DNA of 64,000 nt from Allomesorhizobium camelthorni (GTDB lineage Bacteria > Pseudomonadota > Alphaproteobacteria > Rhizobiales > Rhizobiaceae). The position numbers and the translations under genes were made by a program. Below the pieces are notes generated by a model. It searched no databases. It saw nothing but the letters and a program-made list of their open reading frames with translations, and was not told the DNA's origin. The stretch lies in assembly GCF_011045125.1 (NCBI RefSeq), contig NZ_JAAKZF010000010.1, positions 7,501 through 71,500 of the forward strand, read 5' to 3'. Shown piece by piece: positions 8,606-20,017 of this stretch; position 1 is the stretch's first letter, and each line of letters starts with the position of its first letter.

Positions 8606-9232
8606 GGCATTGAGGCGGGCGCGCCGGCAAGCGCAGATGCGATGGCATTGTCTTTCACGACTTCATTTCAGGTTCTTCGTCATTCCGGGGCCGCGAAGCG
8701 GAACCCGGAATCCAGCACGCTGGTCCTCGTCCAGTTGTCCGACACCGTCCAATCTCGCTCCGATCGCATCGGATGCATCTCGTTCCTTAAGTGCCGATGC
8801 TCTGGATTCCGGGTTCCGCTCCGCGGCCCCGGAATGACGAGCACAGCGCTAGTCAATGCACGCTTCCCTCGGTGCAGATGCCGATAAGCAGCACGCTCAG
8901 AGTTGATGACGGCGTTGAGGCGGGCGCGCCGGCAAGCGCAGATGCGATGGCATTGTCTTTCACGACTTCATTTCAGGTCCTTCGTCATTTCAGGTCCTTC
9001 GTCATTCCGGGGCCGCGAAGCGGAACCCGGAATCCAGCACGCTGGTCCTCGTCCAGTTGTCCGACAGCGTCCGATCTCGCTCCGATCGCATCGGATGCAT
9101 CCCGTTCCTTAAGTGCCGACGCTCTGGATTCCGGGTTCCGCTCCGCGGCCCCGGAATGACGAACATGGCGCCGATCAATGCACGCTTCCCTCGGTGCAGA
9201 TGCCGATGAGCAGCACGCTCAGAGTTGATGAC
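8600..9232. repeat. Tandem duplication of a palindrome-bearing unit
   Basis: The unit beginning GATGACGGC at 8600 recurs at 8905, and its first bases recur again at 9227. The two full copies are near identical. The second copy also contains a 17-base internal duplication (ATTTCAGGTCCTTCGTC), making it 322 rather than 305 bases. Each copy carries a 39-base inverted repeat pair: 8677-8715 with 8802-8840, and 8999-9037 with 9124-9162. Confidence 0.8.
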
Positions 9233-9398
9233 GGCGTTGAGGTTTACCGGCCCACCAAACTCACATGCGATAGGCACGCCTCTCACCCGGATTGCCAACG
9301 GCGGCGCTTCGCGCCCGTCGCGCAATCCGACCTCTCCCGCTCCTTCGACCCCTCGACAGGCTCGGGGCTCAGGATGAGGGAGGTGGGGCGTCGGCGCC

Positions 9399-12008
<2,610 letters not shown>

Positions 12009-12142
12009 TCTGTCTCCTTCCTTACCGGCCCGCTTTGCGGCGCCGGATCGGCTTTGGGTGACGAGCCTGCTCTTCAAGCCAGGCTCACTATGGCAAGGAT
12101 ATGGGGCGCGCGTCGATTTCCCTCAAGATCGGCGGAACGCAA

Positions 12143-12175
12143 TAAAAAAGCGGCGGAGACTTTCGTCCCCGCCGC
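12143..12175 (-). terminator. Intrinsic terminator after the DUF4167 gene
   Basis: On the minus strand an 11-bp stem (GCGGCGGGGAC with GTCTCCGCCGC, one wobble) closed by a GAAA tetraloop is followed by TTTTTTATT. It lies 31 bases past the stop of the DUF4167 gene and separates it from clpB. Confidence 0.85.
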
Positions 12176-12206
12176 ACAATCTACGTGAATCTATCCGTCG
12201 CGAAAA

Positions 12207-13010
12207 TCAGCTCTCGACAGGCTCCAGAGCCGCATCGCCGCCGGAGGTTTCCGCCGCGGGCGTCGCCTGGCCGGCATCGCCTGCGGGTTCATTGCCGCCC
12301 GAGCCCGCTTCCGCGGCCTGATCGGGACGGCGCTCGCCGCGGCGCGGCCGGCGGCCACGGCGCGGAGGCGCATCCTGCTCGCCTTCGTCGTTATTCACCT
12401 GGGAAGCCTCGGGAGCAGCGGTCTCGGCGGCAGGGCCGGCCTCAGGGCGCGGGGGGCGCGGCGTATGCGGGCGACGCTCCCGGTGGCGTGCGCCGCCATT
12501 CGGCGCGCCGGCGGCTTCCGCGTTCAAGGCGACCTCGGCCGGAGTCCCGTCGATAACCGGCTGCGGGCCCGAACCATTGCTCACCGGCGCGACATGCGAT
12601 GGAGCGGGCTGGGACTGCGCCTCGTTGGCGGCATTGGCCGGCGCGGCGCTTCCGGCAGCCTCGAACTCGTCGCGATCCTCGTCCTGGTCGTCGCTGAAAT
12701 CGTCGCGGTTTTGCTGGACCTGCTGGATCGGCATCTGCGCCTGGGCGGCTGCGATGATGCGATTGTAGTGCTCGGCGTGCTGGAGATAGTTCTCCGCCAT
12801 CACGCGGTCGCCGGAACTCTGGGCGTCGCGGGCCAGCGTGGTGTATTTTTCGGCAATCTGCTGAGCCGAACCGCGGATTTTGACGTCCGGTCCGTTGCTC
12901 TCGTAATTGCGCGTCAGGGGGTTGGGGCCCTTGCGGTTGGGATTGTTGTTGTTGCCGCCGCCATTATTGCCGCGACCGCGCATGCGCCTGTTCTGCTGTT
13001 GTGGCCTCAT
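12207..13010 (-). CDS. DUF4167 domain-containing protein
   Basis: The product has 267 residues. The N-terminal 90 residues form the DUF4167 domain: an RNA-binding-looking basic Asn/Gly/Arg stretch (MRPQQQNRRMRGRGNNGGG) followed by a helical region (KIRGSAQQIAEKYTTLARDAQSSGDRVMAENYLQHAEHYNRII). The rest is low-complexity Ala/Pro/Glu/Arg sequence, with acidic and arginine-rich blocks such as RRGRRPRRGERRP. The gene is conserved between prmC and clpB in Rhizobiales. Its function is not established; the composition suggests a nucleic-acid-associated protein. It ends before a strong intrinsic terminator. Confidence 0.88.
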   Translation of the reverse strand: MRPQQQNRRMRGRGNNGGGNNNNPNRKGPNPLTRNYESNGPDVKIRGSAQQIAEKYTTLARDAQSSGDRVMAENYLQHAEHYNRIIAAAQAQMPIQQVQQNRDDFSDDQDEDRDEFEAAGSAAPANAANEAQSQPAPSHVAPVSNGSGPQPVIDGTPAEVALNAEAAGAPNGGARHRERRPHTPRPPRPEAGPAAETAAPEASQVNNDEGEQDAPPRRGRRPRRGERRPDQAAEAGSGGNEPAGDAGQATPAAETSGGDAALEPVES

Positions 13011-13296
13011 CCGACTCTCTTCAATTTGAAATACATTTCACGAACGGGGGCGCCTCGGCAGCCAGCCGTTTCGTACTTTTCCGACGGTGTTCGCCCGCAT
13101 CGATTGCGTTGGCGTCACGTGCCATCCCATTCCGGTCTCTGTCACTTGCCGGGCGATCCCCGTACGAAGCTAAAGCGTCGTTCACGCAAGAAGGCAGCTT
13201 GTTCAAAAAGGGAACCGAATTGGTAACAGCACTGCCTGCTTCGTCTCATCCGGTAGTTCAACCCTAGCTGTATTCGCCATCATTGCCAAGGCTTTT

Positions 13297-14313
13297 TTAA
13301 GCGTCCTCCGGTCTGCTTTCCTGGAACATAAGGACGCGGTCGTTTCCTGCGAGATCCCGCGCGGCATTTATCAACCGGTACCCTGCCCGTTGGAAAATGC
13401 CCGTTACGGCGTCCTTCTGGTCATAACCGATTTCAACGCCGATGGTTCCGCCGGCTGCAAGGCAGCGGTGTGCGCCTTCCGATATCAGGCGATAGGCATC
13501 GAGCCCGTCTTCGCCGCCATCCAGCGCTCCGCGCGGATCGAAATCACGTACGTCCGCCTGCAAACTGTCGATGTGCGTGGCCGGTATATAGGGAGGGTTC
13601 GAGACGATTGCATCGTACTGCTCGAAAATATTTGCGAACCAGTCGGAACGAACAGGCGTGAAGCGTTCGCCGAGCCCGAGTCGCCCGGCATTCAGCGCCG
13701 CCGTTTCAAGCGCGCCTTCGGAAATGTCGACGCCGGTCGCCACAGCCTGTTCGATCTTGCTCAGCAAAGCGAGCGCGATCGCCCCGGTGCCCGTGCCGAG
13801 ATCGAGAATACGGCATTCGCCCTTGCGGGCAACGGTCTCGGAAATAACGGGCAGCATGGCTTCGACCAGCGTCTCCGTGTCCGGCCGCGGCTCCAGCGTT
13901 TCGGGCGAAAGCAGGAGATCGAGGCCGTAGAATTCGCGGCGGCCGAAGATGCGGTGGATGGGTTCATGCGCAAGCCGGCGTCTTAACGCCGCGTCGATGG
14001 CGACAAGCGCTTCCGCCGGAATCAAGCGATCCGGCGAAGAAATTGCGTCGGCGCGGCTGATGCCCGAAAAATGCTCGACGATCATGCGGGCTTCGAGCGC
14101 CGGATCGTCGATGTAAGGGACGGTCAGGCGGCCGCGGGCGAAACGCAAAAGTTCGGATAAAGTAGTTGCCCCCTCCACCGCCTTCGGCGGTCCCCCTCCC
14201 CCGCTTCGCAGGGGAGGATCCGAGGTCACAGGCGTCGCCGGCGTTGATCCTCCCCCGTTTACGGGGGAGGGGGACCGCCGAAGGCGGTGGAGGGGGCGCG
14301 CATCACGCGTCAT
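13297..14313 (-). CDS. prmC: Peptide chain release factor N5-glutamine methyltransferase, with repeat-derived N-terminal extension
   Basis: PrmC methylates the glutamine of the GGQ motif of release factors using S-adenosylmethionine. The N-terminal helical domain ([32 protein letters not shown]), SAM motif ([18 protein letters not shown]) and catalytic NPPY motif (IVSNPPYIP) are visible. The ATG at 14313 overlaps the prfA stop as ATGA, indicating translational coupling. After only a few codons, about 43 residues (Pro/Ser/Gly/Arg-rich) come from a palindromic repeat before family-like sequence resumes. The 338-residue product is therefore longer than normal. Whether translation really begins at 14313, or at a cryptic start after the repeat, cannot be settled here. 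Confidence 0.92.
   Translation of the reverse strand: MTRDARPLHRLRRSPSPVNGGGSTPATPVTSDPPLRSGGGGPPKAVEGATTLSELLRFARGRLTVPYIDDPALEARMIVEHFSGISRADAISSPDRLIPAEALVAIDAALRRRLAHEPIHRIFGRREFYGLDLLLSPETLEPRPDTETLVEAMLPVISETVARKGECRILDLGTGTGAIALALLSKIEQAVATGVDISEGALETAALNAGRLGLGERFTPVRSDWFANIFEQYDAIVSNPPYIPATHIDSLQADVRDFDPRGALDGGEDGLDAYRLISEGAHRCLAAGGTIGVEIGYDQKDAVTGIFQRAGYRLINAARDLAGNDRVLMFQESRPEDA
14169..14296. repeat. 128-bp palindromic repeat inserted at the 5' end of prmC
   Basis: Outer arms of about 30 bases (starting CCCCCTCCACCGCC and ending GGCGGTGGAGGGGG) enclose inner palindromes ending at GGAGGATC and GATCCTCC. The whole element can fold into a long hairpin. It lies within codons 6-48 of prmC and keeps the frame. 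Confidence 0.85.
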
Positions 14314-15386
14314 TTTTCCGCTATATCCGCCAGCAGCTTCGACTGGTGGTCGGAGATCAGCGCCGAAATGAGTTCGTCGAGTTCGCCCATCATCACCCGG
14401 TCGAGCTTGTAGAGCGTGAGGTTGATGCGGTGGTCGGTGACACGCCCCTGCGGAAAATTGTATGTCCTGATGCGCTCGGACCGGTCGCCCGAGCCGACCT
14501 GCAGCCGGCGGCTTTCAGACCTTTCGCTGTCGGCCCGCGAGCGCTCCATGTCGAACAATCGCGCCCGCAGGATCTGCATGGCGCGGGCGCGGTTCTGGTG
14601 CTGCGACTTCTCGGCCTGCACAACCATGATGCCGGTCGGCAGATGGGTGATGCGCACCGCCGAATCGGTGGTGTTGACGTGCTGGCCGCCCGAGCCCGAG
14701 GCGCGCATCGTGTCGATGCGAATGTCTTCGGTGCGGATCTCGATGTCGACCTCTTCCGCCTCGGGCAGCACCGCGACCGTCGCGGCCGACGTGTGGATGC
14801 GCCCGCTGCCCTCGGTCTCAGGCACGCGCTGGACCCGGTGCACGCCGGATTCGAATTTCAGGTGCGCGAACACGCCCTTGCCCGACACGGTGGCGATGAT
14901 CTCCTTGTAGCCGCCGGCCTCGCCTTCGCTGGCCGACGCGACTTCCATCTTCCAGCCGCGCGCGGCGGCATAGCGCTCATACATGCGGAACAGGTCGCCG
15001 GCGAAAAGCGCCGCCTCGTCGCCGCCGGTTCCGGCGCGGATTTCGAGGATGGCGTTCTTCTCGTCGGCCGCGTCCCTGGGCAGGAGCAGTATCTGGATGT
15101 CCTTCTGCAGCGCCTCGATGCGCTCCTCGACCGCCGGCAGCTCGGTCTCGGCGAGTTCCCGCATCTCCGCATCGGTCCCCTTATCGGCCAGCATCGCCCG
15201 GAGGTCGGCTTCCTCCTGCTCTGCGGCGCGCAGCTCGCGGATTTTCGCCACCATGTCCTGGATGTCGGAATATTCCGAAGCCATCTTCACATAGGCGTCG
15301 GCGTCCGGCCCAGCCGACATCTGCGCTTCGAGCATTTCGAAACGCTTGACGACTTGATCCATGCGGTCGCGGGGCAGGGAGTTCAT
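14310..15386 (-). CDS. prfA: Peptide chain release factor 1
   Basis: RF1 recognises UAA and UAG stop codons and triggers peptidyl-tRNA hydrolysis on the ribosome. The 358 residues have the standard architecture: the N-terminal coiled domain, the recognition segment with PxT-type motif PET (189-191), and the GGQ catalytic loop at 233-235 ([17 protein letters not shown]). Length and start ([20 protein letters not shown]) are normal for Rhizobiales. It overlaps prmC by four bases. In Rhizobiales ptsP usually lies directly upstream, but here about 10 kb of accessory genes intervene. Confidence 0.97.
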   Translation of the reverse strand: MNSLPRDRMDQVVKRFEMLEAQMSAGPDADAYVKMASEYSDIQDMVAKIRELRAAEQEEADLRAMLADKGTDAEMRELAETELPAVEERIEALQKDIQILLLPRDAADEKNAILEIRAGTGGDEAALFAGDLFRMYERYAAARGWKMEVASASEGEAGGYKEIIATVSGKGVFAHLKFESGVHRVQRVPETEGSGRIHTSAATVAVLPEAEEVDIEIRTEDIRIDTMRASGSGGQHVNTTDSAVRITHLPTGIMVVQAEKSQHQNRARAMQILRARLFDMERSRADSERSESRRLQVGSGDRSERIRTYNFPQGRVTDHRINLTLYKLDRVMMGELDELISALISDHQSKLLADIAEK

Positions 15387-15717
15387 CTTGGAAGCCTTGT
15401 TGCCATCTGGCCAGCATGTAGGAGGCTGGCAGGAGGGCTGCCAATATCGGAGATCGCGAAAAAGCTCAATGTCGCCGGAAGATGGCTGCCGGCCCGGAGC
15501 AGCATAGAGGAAGATTCTGGCCGCTTCGGGGTGGTGGGAAGCGTACGTGTGCAGGCCTACCTGAGCCAGTAAGTTGCGCAGGAGCGGTCGTTAAAGCGAT
15601 CAAGGCAGAGCGGCCGGAGCCGACCCCCTTTGGCCGTTTAGGTTCGAGTACGCTACGGCGCAAGTTGGACCCTCAGCAGTCCTTTGCTGTCCGTTCCAGT
15701 CCCGTTACAGTGTTGGA
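15387..15717. other. Gene-free region upstream of prfA
   Basis: These 331 bases lie between the divergent prfA and acetyltransferase starts. I see no credible coding sequence, hairpin or RNA gene. It should contain promoters for both neighbours, and it marks one edge of the accessory segment between prfA and ptsP. Confidence 0.5.
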
Positions 15718-16230
15718 ATGACAAGTGTTTACATCAAGCCTGTCGCGCGCTCCGATGCCGACGAGTTGATCCGCGTTAATGCTCAAAGCCGATCCTACCA
15801 CGAGCCATGGGTGCAGCCGTTCACCGACGCGGAAGGTTTTGAGACCTGGTTCGACGAGATCGTTACAGGCGCGAATGTCGGCTTGGTCGCTCGGGAACAA
15901 GTATCCGGCGAAGTCGTTGGCGTCGTCAACGTCAGCCAGATCTTTCGGAAGGGCTTCCAGAACGCCTATCTCGGTTTCTATGGCTCGGTCGCCTTCGCAG
16001 GTCGCGGACTCATGACGGAGGCTGTTTGGCTTTCGGCGCACTATTCCTTCGATCAGATCGGGCTACATCGCTTGGAAGCCAATGTCCAGCCCGGAAACCT
16101 TCGCTCCATCGCGCTTGTTCGCCGCGTCGGATTCCGCAAGGAAGGCTTCTCGCCGCGATACCTAAGGATCAATGGTATCTGGTGTGACCACGAGCGCTGG
16201 GCACTGCTCTCGGACGAGCTGGCCTCTTAG
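15718..16230 (+). CDS. GNAT family N-acetyltransferase (RimJ/RimL-like)
   Basis: The 170-residue protein belongs to the GNAT_3/RimJ-RimL group, which transfers acetyl from acetyl-CoA to an amino group. Visible are the N-terminal substrate region (RVNAQSRSYHEPWVQPF), the conserved core GEVVGVVNVSQIF, a GSVAFAGRGLMTEAV segment in place of the pyrophosphate-binding QGRG loop, and the C-terminal HRLEANVQPGNLRSIALVRRVGFRKEGFS signature. The start is ATG 15718. The target (ribosomal protein, antibiotic or other) is unknown. It is the first gene of the accessory segment. Confidence 0.85.
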   Translation: MTSVYIKPVARSDADELIRVNAQSRSYHEPWVQPFTDAEGFETWFDEIVTGANVGLVAREQVSGEVVGVVNVSQIFRKGFQNAYLGFYGSVAFAGRGLMTEAVWLSAHYSFDQIGLHRLEANVQPGNLRSIALVRRVGFRKEGFSPRYLRINGIWCDHERWALLSDELAS

Positions 16231-16505
16231 CCCGGACGCGTCCTTCCGCGGCTTTCCGGAACGCGAAAGACCGACCCGTTGCAGCTATCCAGACTTGTTC
16301 GCGCTAAGTCGGAAGTGTGACCCCTGAGCTGACGTTCAACGGAAACGAGAACCGCCATAGCGCCTGCAGTTCGTTGGCCGGGATATAGAGGCGACGCCGT
16401 TGGTGAGGGTGCGGGTCTACTGCGCACGCCAGAGTAACTTAATGGAAAACAGCCAGCAGTTCGGATACCGTAGTCGCAACAAGAACAGGGGGTGCTGGTC
16501 TGATT

Positions 16506-17465
16506 ATGGAAAATGATGACGATCTAGAAGAAAGCGGTTTAGAAGACGACGATAGCTTGCAGACCGTTGAGGCGCAGGCTCTCCAACAGTTTGACACAGA
16601 CGAGTCTGGCGGCTGGGAGTGTCGTAAAATCTTGAATGACTGGTTCGTCAAGTTGCAGGCGCGCGCTGGTGACGACGATGCTCAATATCGACGAGAAATT
16701 CGGGATGCCATTGACGTTCTGAACGACATTCACTGGGCGATCAACACCGGCGGAATCATACCAGACCCTGACGATGGTAAGAAGCGATACGTCGGGCGCC
16801 GCCTGTGGGTGTGGCCCTCCGACGAAGATATCAGACACCCGCCAAAGAATTGGATCGGCGACCGCAGCCCTGTTAGGAGCGACCTTTTAGACAAGGCGCT
16901 GGCCAAGTACCTGAAGCGACCGTGGCTTCAGCACGACATTATTGATGGCAGTGTGATCAACGCCCTCCTGTTCACCGAGCTTGCAGAGGTCTCCGAACAG
17001 GTAAGGGTCGGAGCTGCCACTGGGACTCCCAACTGGAGCTACATTCTCAGTGATGGTAACGAGTTAGCGCAACTAGGGTGGGCTATCGCACTTCCGATCG
17101 TCGGGTTCTTGGCGAGGTGGGTGCTGCTACCCGCGGTCTCCATCGGTCTCCTCATTTACCGCTTTCAGACTGCAGCGATTGTGGTGATCGGGCTGTGGGC
17201 GCTGTACGTCCTATACCGCCTTGTCGTCATCCCCGCACGGTGGCGGCGGCGGAAAGTTCGGCGCGAGGCTGCGGTAAAGGCTGACGAGATCATCCAAGCG
17301 ATGTTGCATGCATGGTTGGCCGCGCGCGGCAGCACGATCAACCCTACCCGGCTGAAGGAACTGGTGAAGGTGGCGGAGGAACGAGGGGCGGCCTTCAGGC
17401 CAGTGCTGCATACGTTGATCGACCGCGCCATTCAACGCGACCCGACAGCGCTGGTGACGGAGTGA
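16506..17465 (+). CDS. Hypothetical membrane protein
   Basis: The product has 319 residues and I do not recognise it. It has an acidic N-terminus (MENDDDLEESGLEDDD), then a soluble region of about 170 residues with aromatic motifs (WECRKILNDWFVKLQ; RRLWVWPSDEDI). Two to three hydrophobic helices follow (about 185-240: IALPIVGFLARWVLLPAVSIGLLIY and AAIVVIGLWALYVLYRLVVI). The C-terminal basic cytoplasmic region is rich in Arg/Lys (PARWRRRKVRREAAVKADE). The GC content is slightly lower than in its chromosomal neighbours. The similar membrane-plus-helix protein about 100 bases downstream suggests the two work together. No enzymatic motif is evident. Confidence 0.6.
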   Translation: MENDDDLEESGLEDDDSLQTVEAQALQQFDTDESGGWECRKILNDWFVKLQARAGDDDAQYRREIRDAIDVLNDIHWAINTGGIIPDPDDGKKRYVGRRLWVWPSDEDIRHPPKNWIGDRSPVRSDLLDKALAKYLKRPWLQHDIIDGSVINALLFTELAEVSEQVRVGAATGTPNWSYILSDGNELAQLGWAIALPIVGFLARWVLLPAVSIGLLIYRFQTAAIVVIGLWALYVLYRLVVIPARWRRRKVRREAAVKADEIIQAMLHAWLAARGSTINPTRLKELVKVAEERGAAFRPVLHTLIDRAIQRDPTALVTE

Positions 17466-17571
17466 ATGTGAAACCATGTGTTGAAGGCGGTGAAGCGCAG
17501 GGGACTACTGCGGGAATGGGTTAGACTGCGACAGGTTGACCTTCAAGAGGTAAAATTCGAGGAGGATGAGC

Positions 17572-18465
17572 ATGAATCCAACGATGTGGACATGGGTTCT
17601 TACAGTCCTCGGCACGGTCGCTACAATACTCTTGCCGCTAGCAGTGCCAGCCATACGCGCGGCGGTTGGAAAATATGTTGCCGGGTTCGTACAGCATCAT
17701 TTCGACCAGCGAATTGAGACATTGAAATCTGAATTGCGACGCAGCGAGGAACAGTTCACCGCCGATCTGAGGGAAAAGGACCGTCAGCTTAGGACATTGA
17801 CTGACACCACCCTCTCTCTGCGATCAACCCGACAAATGGCGCTGGCTGCCCGTCGGTTGCAGGCAGTGGAGCAGCTCTGGGCGGCCAAAGTCGCGATCGA
17901 CCGCATGAAGATGGCTGCAAATTTTATGTCTGGCTTAAATTTGGAAGAGCTGTTCAAGGCGGCCGAAAAAGACGATCCGAGCATAAAGACCCTTGGAGCG
18001 ATGCTAAACCAGTTGTCTGGGGTTGATTTGGGGAAGGAAGCATCTGAGGCATCCGTCCTGTCCGAGCGGCCGTTTCTATCACCTGATGTCTGGGTACTAT
18101 TCTCCGCTTACCAGAGTGTGATGACACACTCGGTGGTAATTATCAAAAATCTAGCCCTCGGAACGACGAAATTCCTCAAGAAGGAGGACGTACTGAAGCC
18201 GTTGATGCTTTTGGCGCTGCCGGAATACAAGAACTACATCGAACAATACGGGTTTTCTGGTTACTACCACTTGCTCGATATCCTCGAGCAGAAGCTACTT
18301 AACGCGATAACGGAAATGCTCGATGGAAAATCCCTCGACGATGCAACGTTGAAGCGATCTGCCGAGATCATGGCGGCAGTGAGAGGGCTTAACATCGAAG
18401 CCAAGCCCGAGATTCCCGACGGGTTACAAGGTTCGGAAATCCCGAACCCTCCGAAAATCGAGTAG
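17572..18465 (+). CDS. Hypothetical membrane-anchored coiled-coil protein
   Basis: Start ATG 17572 is preferred because the AGGAGG site directly abuts the alternative ATG at 17566. The 297-residue product begins with one transmembrane helix (WVLTVLGTVATILLPLAV). A long charged coiled coil follows (FDQRIETLKSELRRSEEQFTADLREKDRQLRTL), then helical cytoplasmic sequence (RQMALAARRLQAVEQLWAAKVAIDRMKM) to the end. I do not recognise a named family, but this layout (one helix, coiled coil, helical domain) is frequent among uncharacterised proteins of variable gene islands. It probably forms a unit with the gene at 16506. Function unknown. Confidence 0.65.
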   Translation: MNPTMWTWVLTVLGTVATILLPLAVPAIRAAVGKYVAGFVQHHFDQRIETLKSELRRSEEQFTADLREKDRQLRTLTDTTLSLRSTRQMALAARRLQAVEQLWAAKVAIDRMKMAANFMSGLNLEELFKAAEKDDPSIKTLGAMLNQLSGVDLGKEASEASVLSERPFLSPDVWVLFSAYQSVMTHSVVIIKNLALGTTKFLKKEDVLKPLMLLALPEYKNYIEQYGFSGYYHLLDILEQKLLNAITEMLDGKSLDDATLKRSAEIMAAVRGLNIEAKPEIPDGLQGSEIPNPPKIE

Positions 18466-18779
18466 AACTGGTTCCAGCGCCTCCCCGTCGCGAGCCGATG
18501 TGCTTTTTTTTCAAGAGCTCGGACGTGTGCCAGCAAGGTCAGGAATCCTCTTTCTTTTTGTCCCTCCCGGCAGTCGACCAGAACGACAAAGTCCCACCCT
18601 CTAGCGACGTTGCCGCCGTGCAGCGGCAATGACCGCTTCGGGTTACGGGCATCACGTTGATGGCCGTTCGGCAAACGTCAGGAACGGATCGATCTTTCCG
18701 CCAACGCTGACGATGCGCGAAATTCTGGCAATTGGCATGGCGATCGGAAGGCGCGGTGGGGCCAGATTTTCGCACTCCA
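18466..18779. other. Gene-free region between convergent genes
   Basis: These 314 bases lie between the 3' ends of the coiled-coil protein gene and the isoaspartyl methyltransferase gene. I see no coding sequence I can support, and no clear terminator hairpin with a T-run. Confidence 0.4.
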
Positions 18780-19454
18780 TCAGACCGTTTCGAGCCGGCT
18801 GAACCGAACCGGGATGAGTTTCCGAGTCTTGATTCGCCCTGCCGCATCCTTGTCGATGACTGTCAGCAACTGCGCGTCTTCAGCTCCCAAAGGCAGAACC
18901 AGGCGTCCTTCCGGCTTGAGCTGCTCAAGCAACGCCGGCGGTGTGCGCTCCGCCGCCACCGTGACCAGGACCTTGTCGAATGGGGCATGCTCAGGCCAGC
19001 CGCGCGACCCGTCTCCGACACGAATGCCGATATCGGAGAAGCCGAGGCGCTGCAGCAGAGCCTCGGCATGGCTTGCGAATTCCTCGATGATTTCGACGCT
19101 CCAAACCTGCCCGGCGAGTTCCGCGAGGATTGCGGTTTGGTAGCCCAGGCCGGTGCCGATCTCGAGCACTGCCTCGTGCGGTTGGGGAGCCAGGAGATCG
19201 GTCATCAGAGCGACGATGAAGGGTTGCGAGATGGTTTTATCGAAGCCAATCGGCAGCGGCATGTCCTGGTAGGCGTAAGGCGCAACCGAGGCTGGCACGA
19301 AGCGATGCCGCGGCACCCGCCGCATCGCCGCCATCACGCGCTCATCGAGCACTGCCTTGCCGAGTTCTTCGCTTGCAAGGTCGGCATGGATTGCAATCAT
19401 CTCGACCATGTGCCGGCGTAGAACCGCGAGGTGCTTTTCGGTCATTGGCTTCAT
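18780..19454 (-). CDS. Protein-L-isoaspartate O-methyltransferase family protein
   Basis: This 224-residue SAM-dependent methyltransferase methylates isoaspartyl residues as the first step of protein repair. The family signatures are MRRVPRHRFVPA, YAYQDMPLPIGFDKTISQPFIVALMTDLL, the SAM loop VLEIGTGLGYQTAILAELAG, and VRVGDGSRGWPEHAPFDKVLVTVAAE. The usual 'VTAAA' motif reads VTVAAE here. Rhizobial genomes usually carry another pcm near surE, so this copy inside the accessory segment is probably a paralogue. The assignment is by family, not by proven activity. Confidence 0.85.
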   Translation of the reverse strand: MKPMTEKHLAVLRRHMVEMIAIHADLASEELGKAVLDERVMAAMRRVPRHRFVPASVAPYAYQDMPLPIGFDKTISQPFIVALMTDLLAPQPHEAVLEIGTGLGYQTAILAELAGQVWSVEIIEEFASHAEALLQRLGFSDIGIRVGDGSRGWPEHAPFDKVLVTVAAERTPPALLEQLKPEGRLVLPLGAEDAQLLTVIDKDAAGRIKTRKLIPVRFSRLETV

Positions 19455-19721
19455 GAGGGTGGGAACTCCTCAACCAGCTTGCTCGCAGATAGTCTCATAT
19501 CCTGCTTGTCTTGTCACAGTAACGCCCGCCATCGACCGGGAAAGCAGCGCCATAACGGGTCATTGGTCGCCACTGCGAGCAAGCGCAGGAGTCGACCTCT
19601 TTTGAGACTTTCATTCTGCACAGCACGTGATGGGCTTACCGGTTTCGGGCGCGGCGTTGCAGCTCACTTCGGGAGGGGGTAAAATCCCGGCAGGCTGCTA
19701 GTATGCCGAGGAGCACCTGAT

Positions 19722-19985
19722 ATGGCGGGACGCGCGACGGTCCGCTGGCTGGTTCGCCTCACTCCAGTCGTGGGTCGCACAGTCGACGATCTCCTGAAGG
19801 TTCCACTGAGCCTTGATGTCTGGGAACGGGAAGCTGACGCCGTCGTGGCGGCTGCCTCCGAGCAGACGATTGCCGAGATCGAGCGCCGACGCGTGGCTGG
19901 CGTCGAGCGCCTCCGCACGATCACCGACCTGGAAAGTGGCGCACCCGGCTCCGATCGCCTCGACGGGCAACCGGAGGGGCGCTGA
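19722..19985 (+). CDS. Small protein resembling the N-terminal prodomain-like region of the adjacent carboxypeptidase
   Basis: This 87-residue product has no signal peptide. The stretch LLKVPLSLDVWEREADAVVAAASEQTIAEIERRRVAGVERL aligns without gaps to residues 20-60 of the carboxypeptidase encoded 32 bases downstream (VLRVPLGIDVWEVKPDHLILRGTE...). Before it, WLVRLT parallels FIAKVT. M14 propeptides are known inhibitors and folding aids, so this could be a free-standing inhibitor or chaperone for its neighbour. That is inference. The gene probably shares a transcript with the peptidase. Confidence 0.6.
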   Translation: MAGRATVRWLVRLTPVVGRTVDDLLKVPLSLDVWEREADAVVAAASEQTIAEIERRRVAGVERLRTITDLESGAPGSDRLDGQPEGR

Positions 19986-20017
19986 AGGCTGGCTTTATCG
20001 AACGAAGGAATGGTCGC

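Larger units (their letters stand above)
8039..9398. other. 1.36 kb gene-free region made of repeats
   Basis: I see no credible gene here. The region contains a 32-bp sequence present at both ends (8221-8252 and 9282-9313), a 30-bp perfect inverted repeat (8476-8505 and 8576-8605), a tandemly duplicated unit of about 305-322 bp, and short palindromic segments built on the CTCCCCC/GGGGGAG theme. The open frames in it simply follow the repeats. Confidence 0.7.

Noticed and set aside
8039-9398. Possible CRISPR array from the repeated units
   Set aside because: Units are about 305-322 bases with palindromic arms and no regular short repeat-spacer pattern.
13011-13296. Intergenic region between prmC and DUF4167 as a possible RNA gene
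   Set aside because: No stable hairpin with a T-run on either strand and no familiar RNA motif.
16506-18465. Assignment of the two membrane proteins to a named phage-defence system
   Set aside because: No nuclease, NTPase, TIR, deaminase or other effector motif was found. The call would be a guess.
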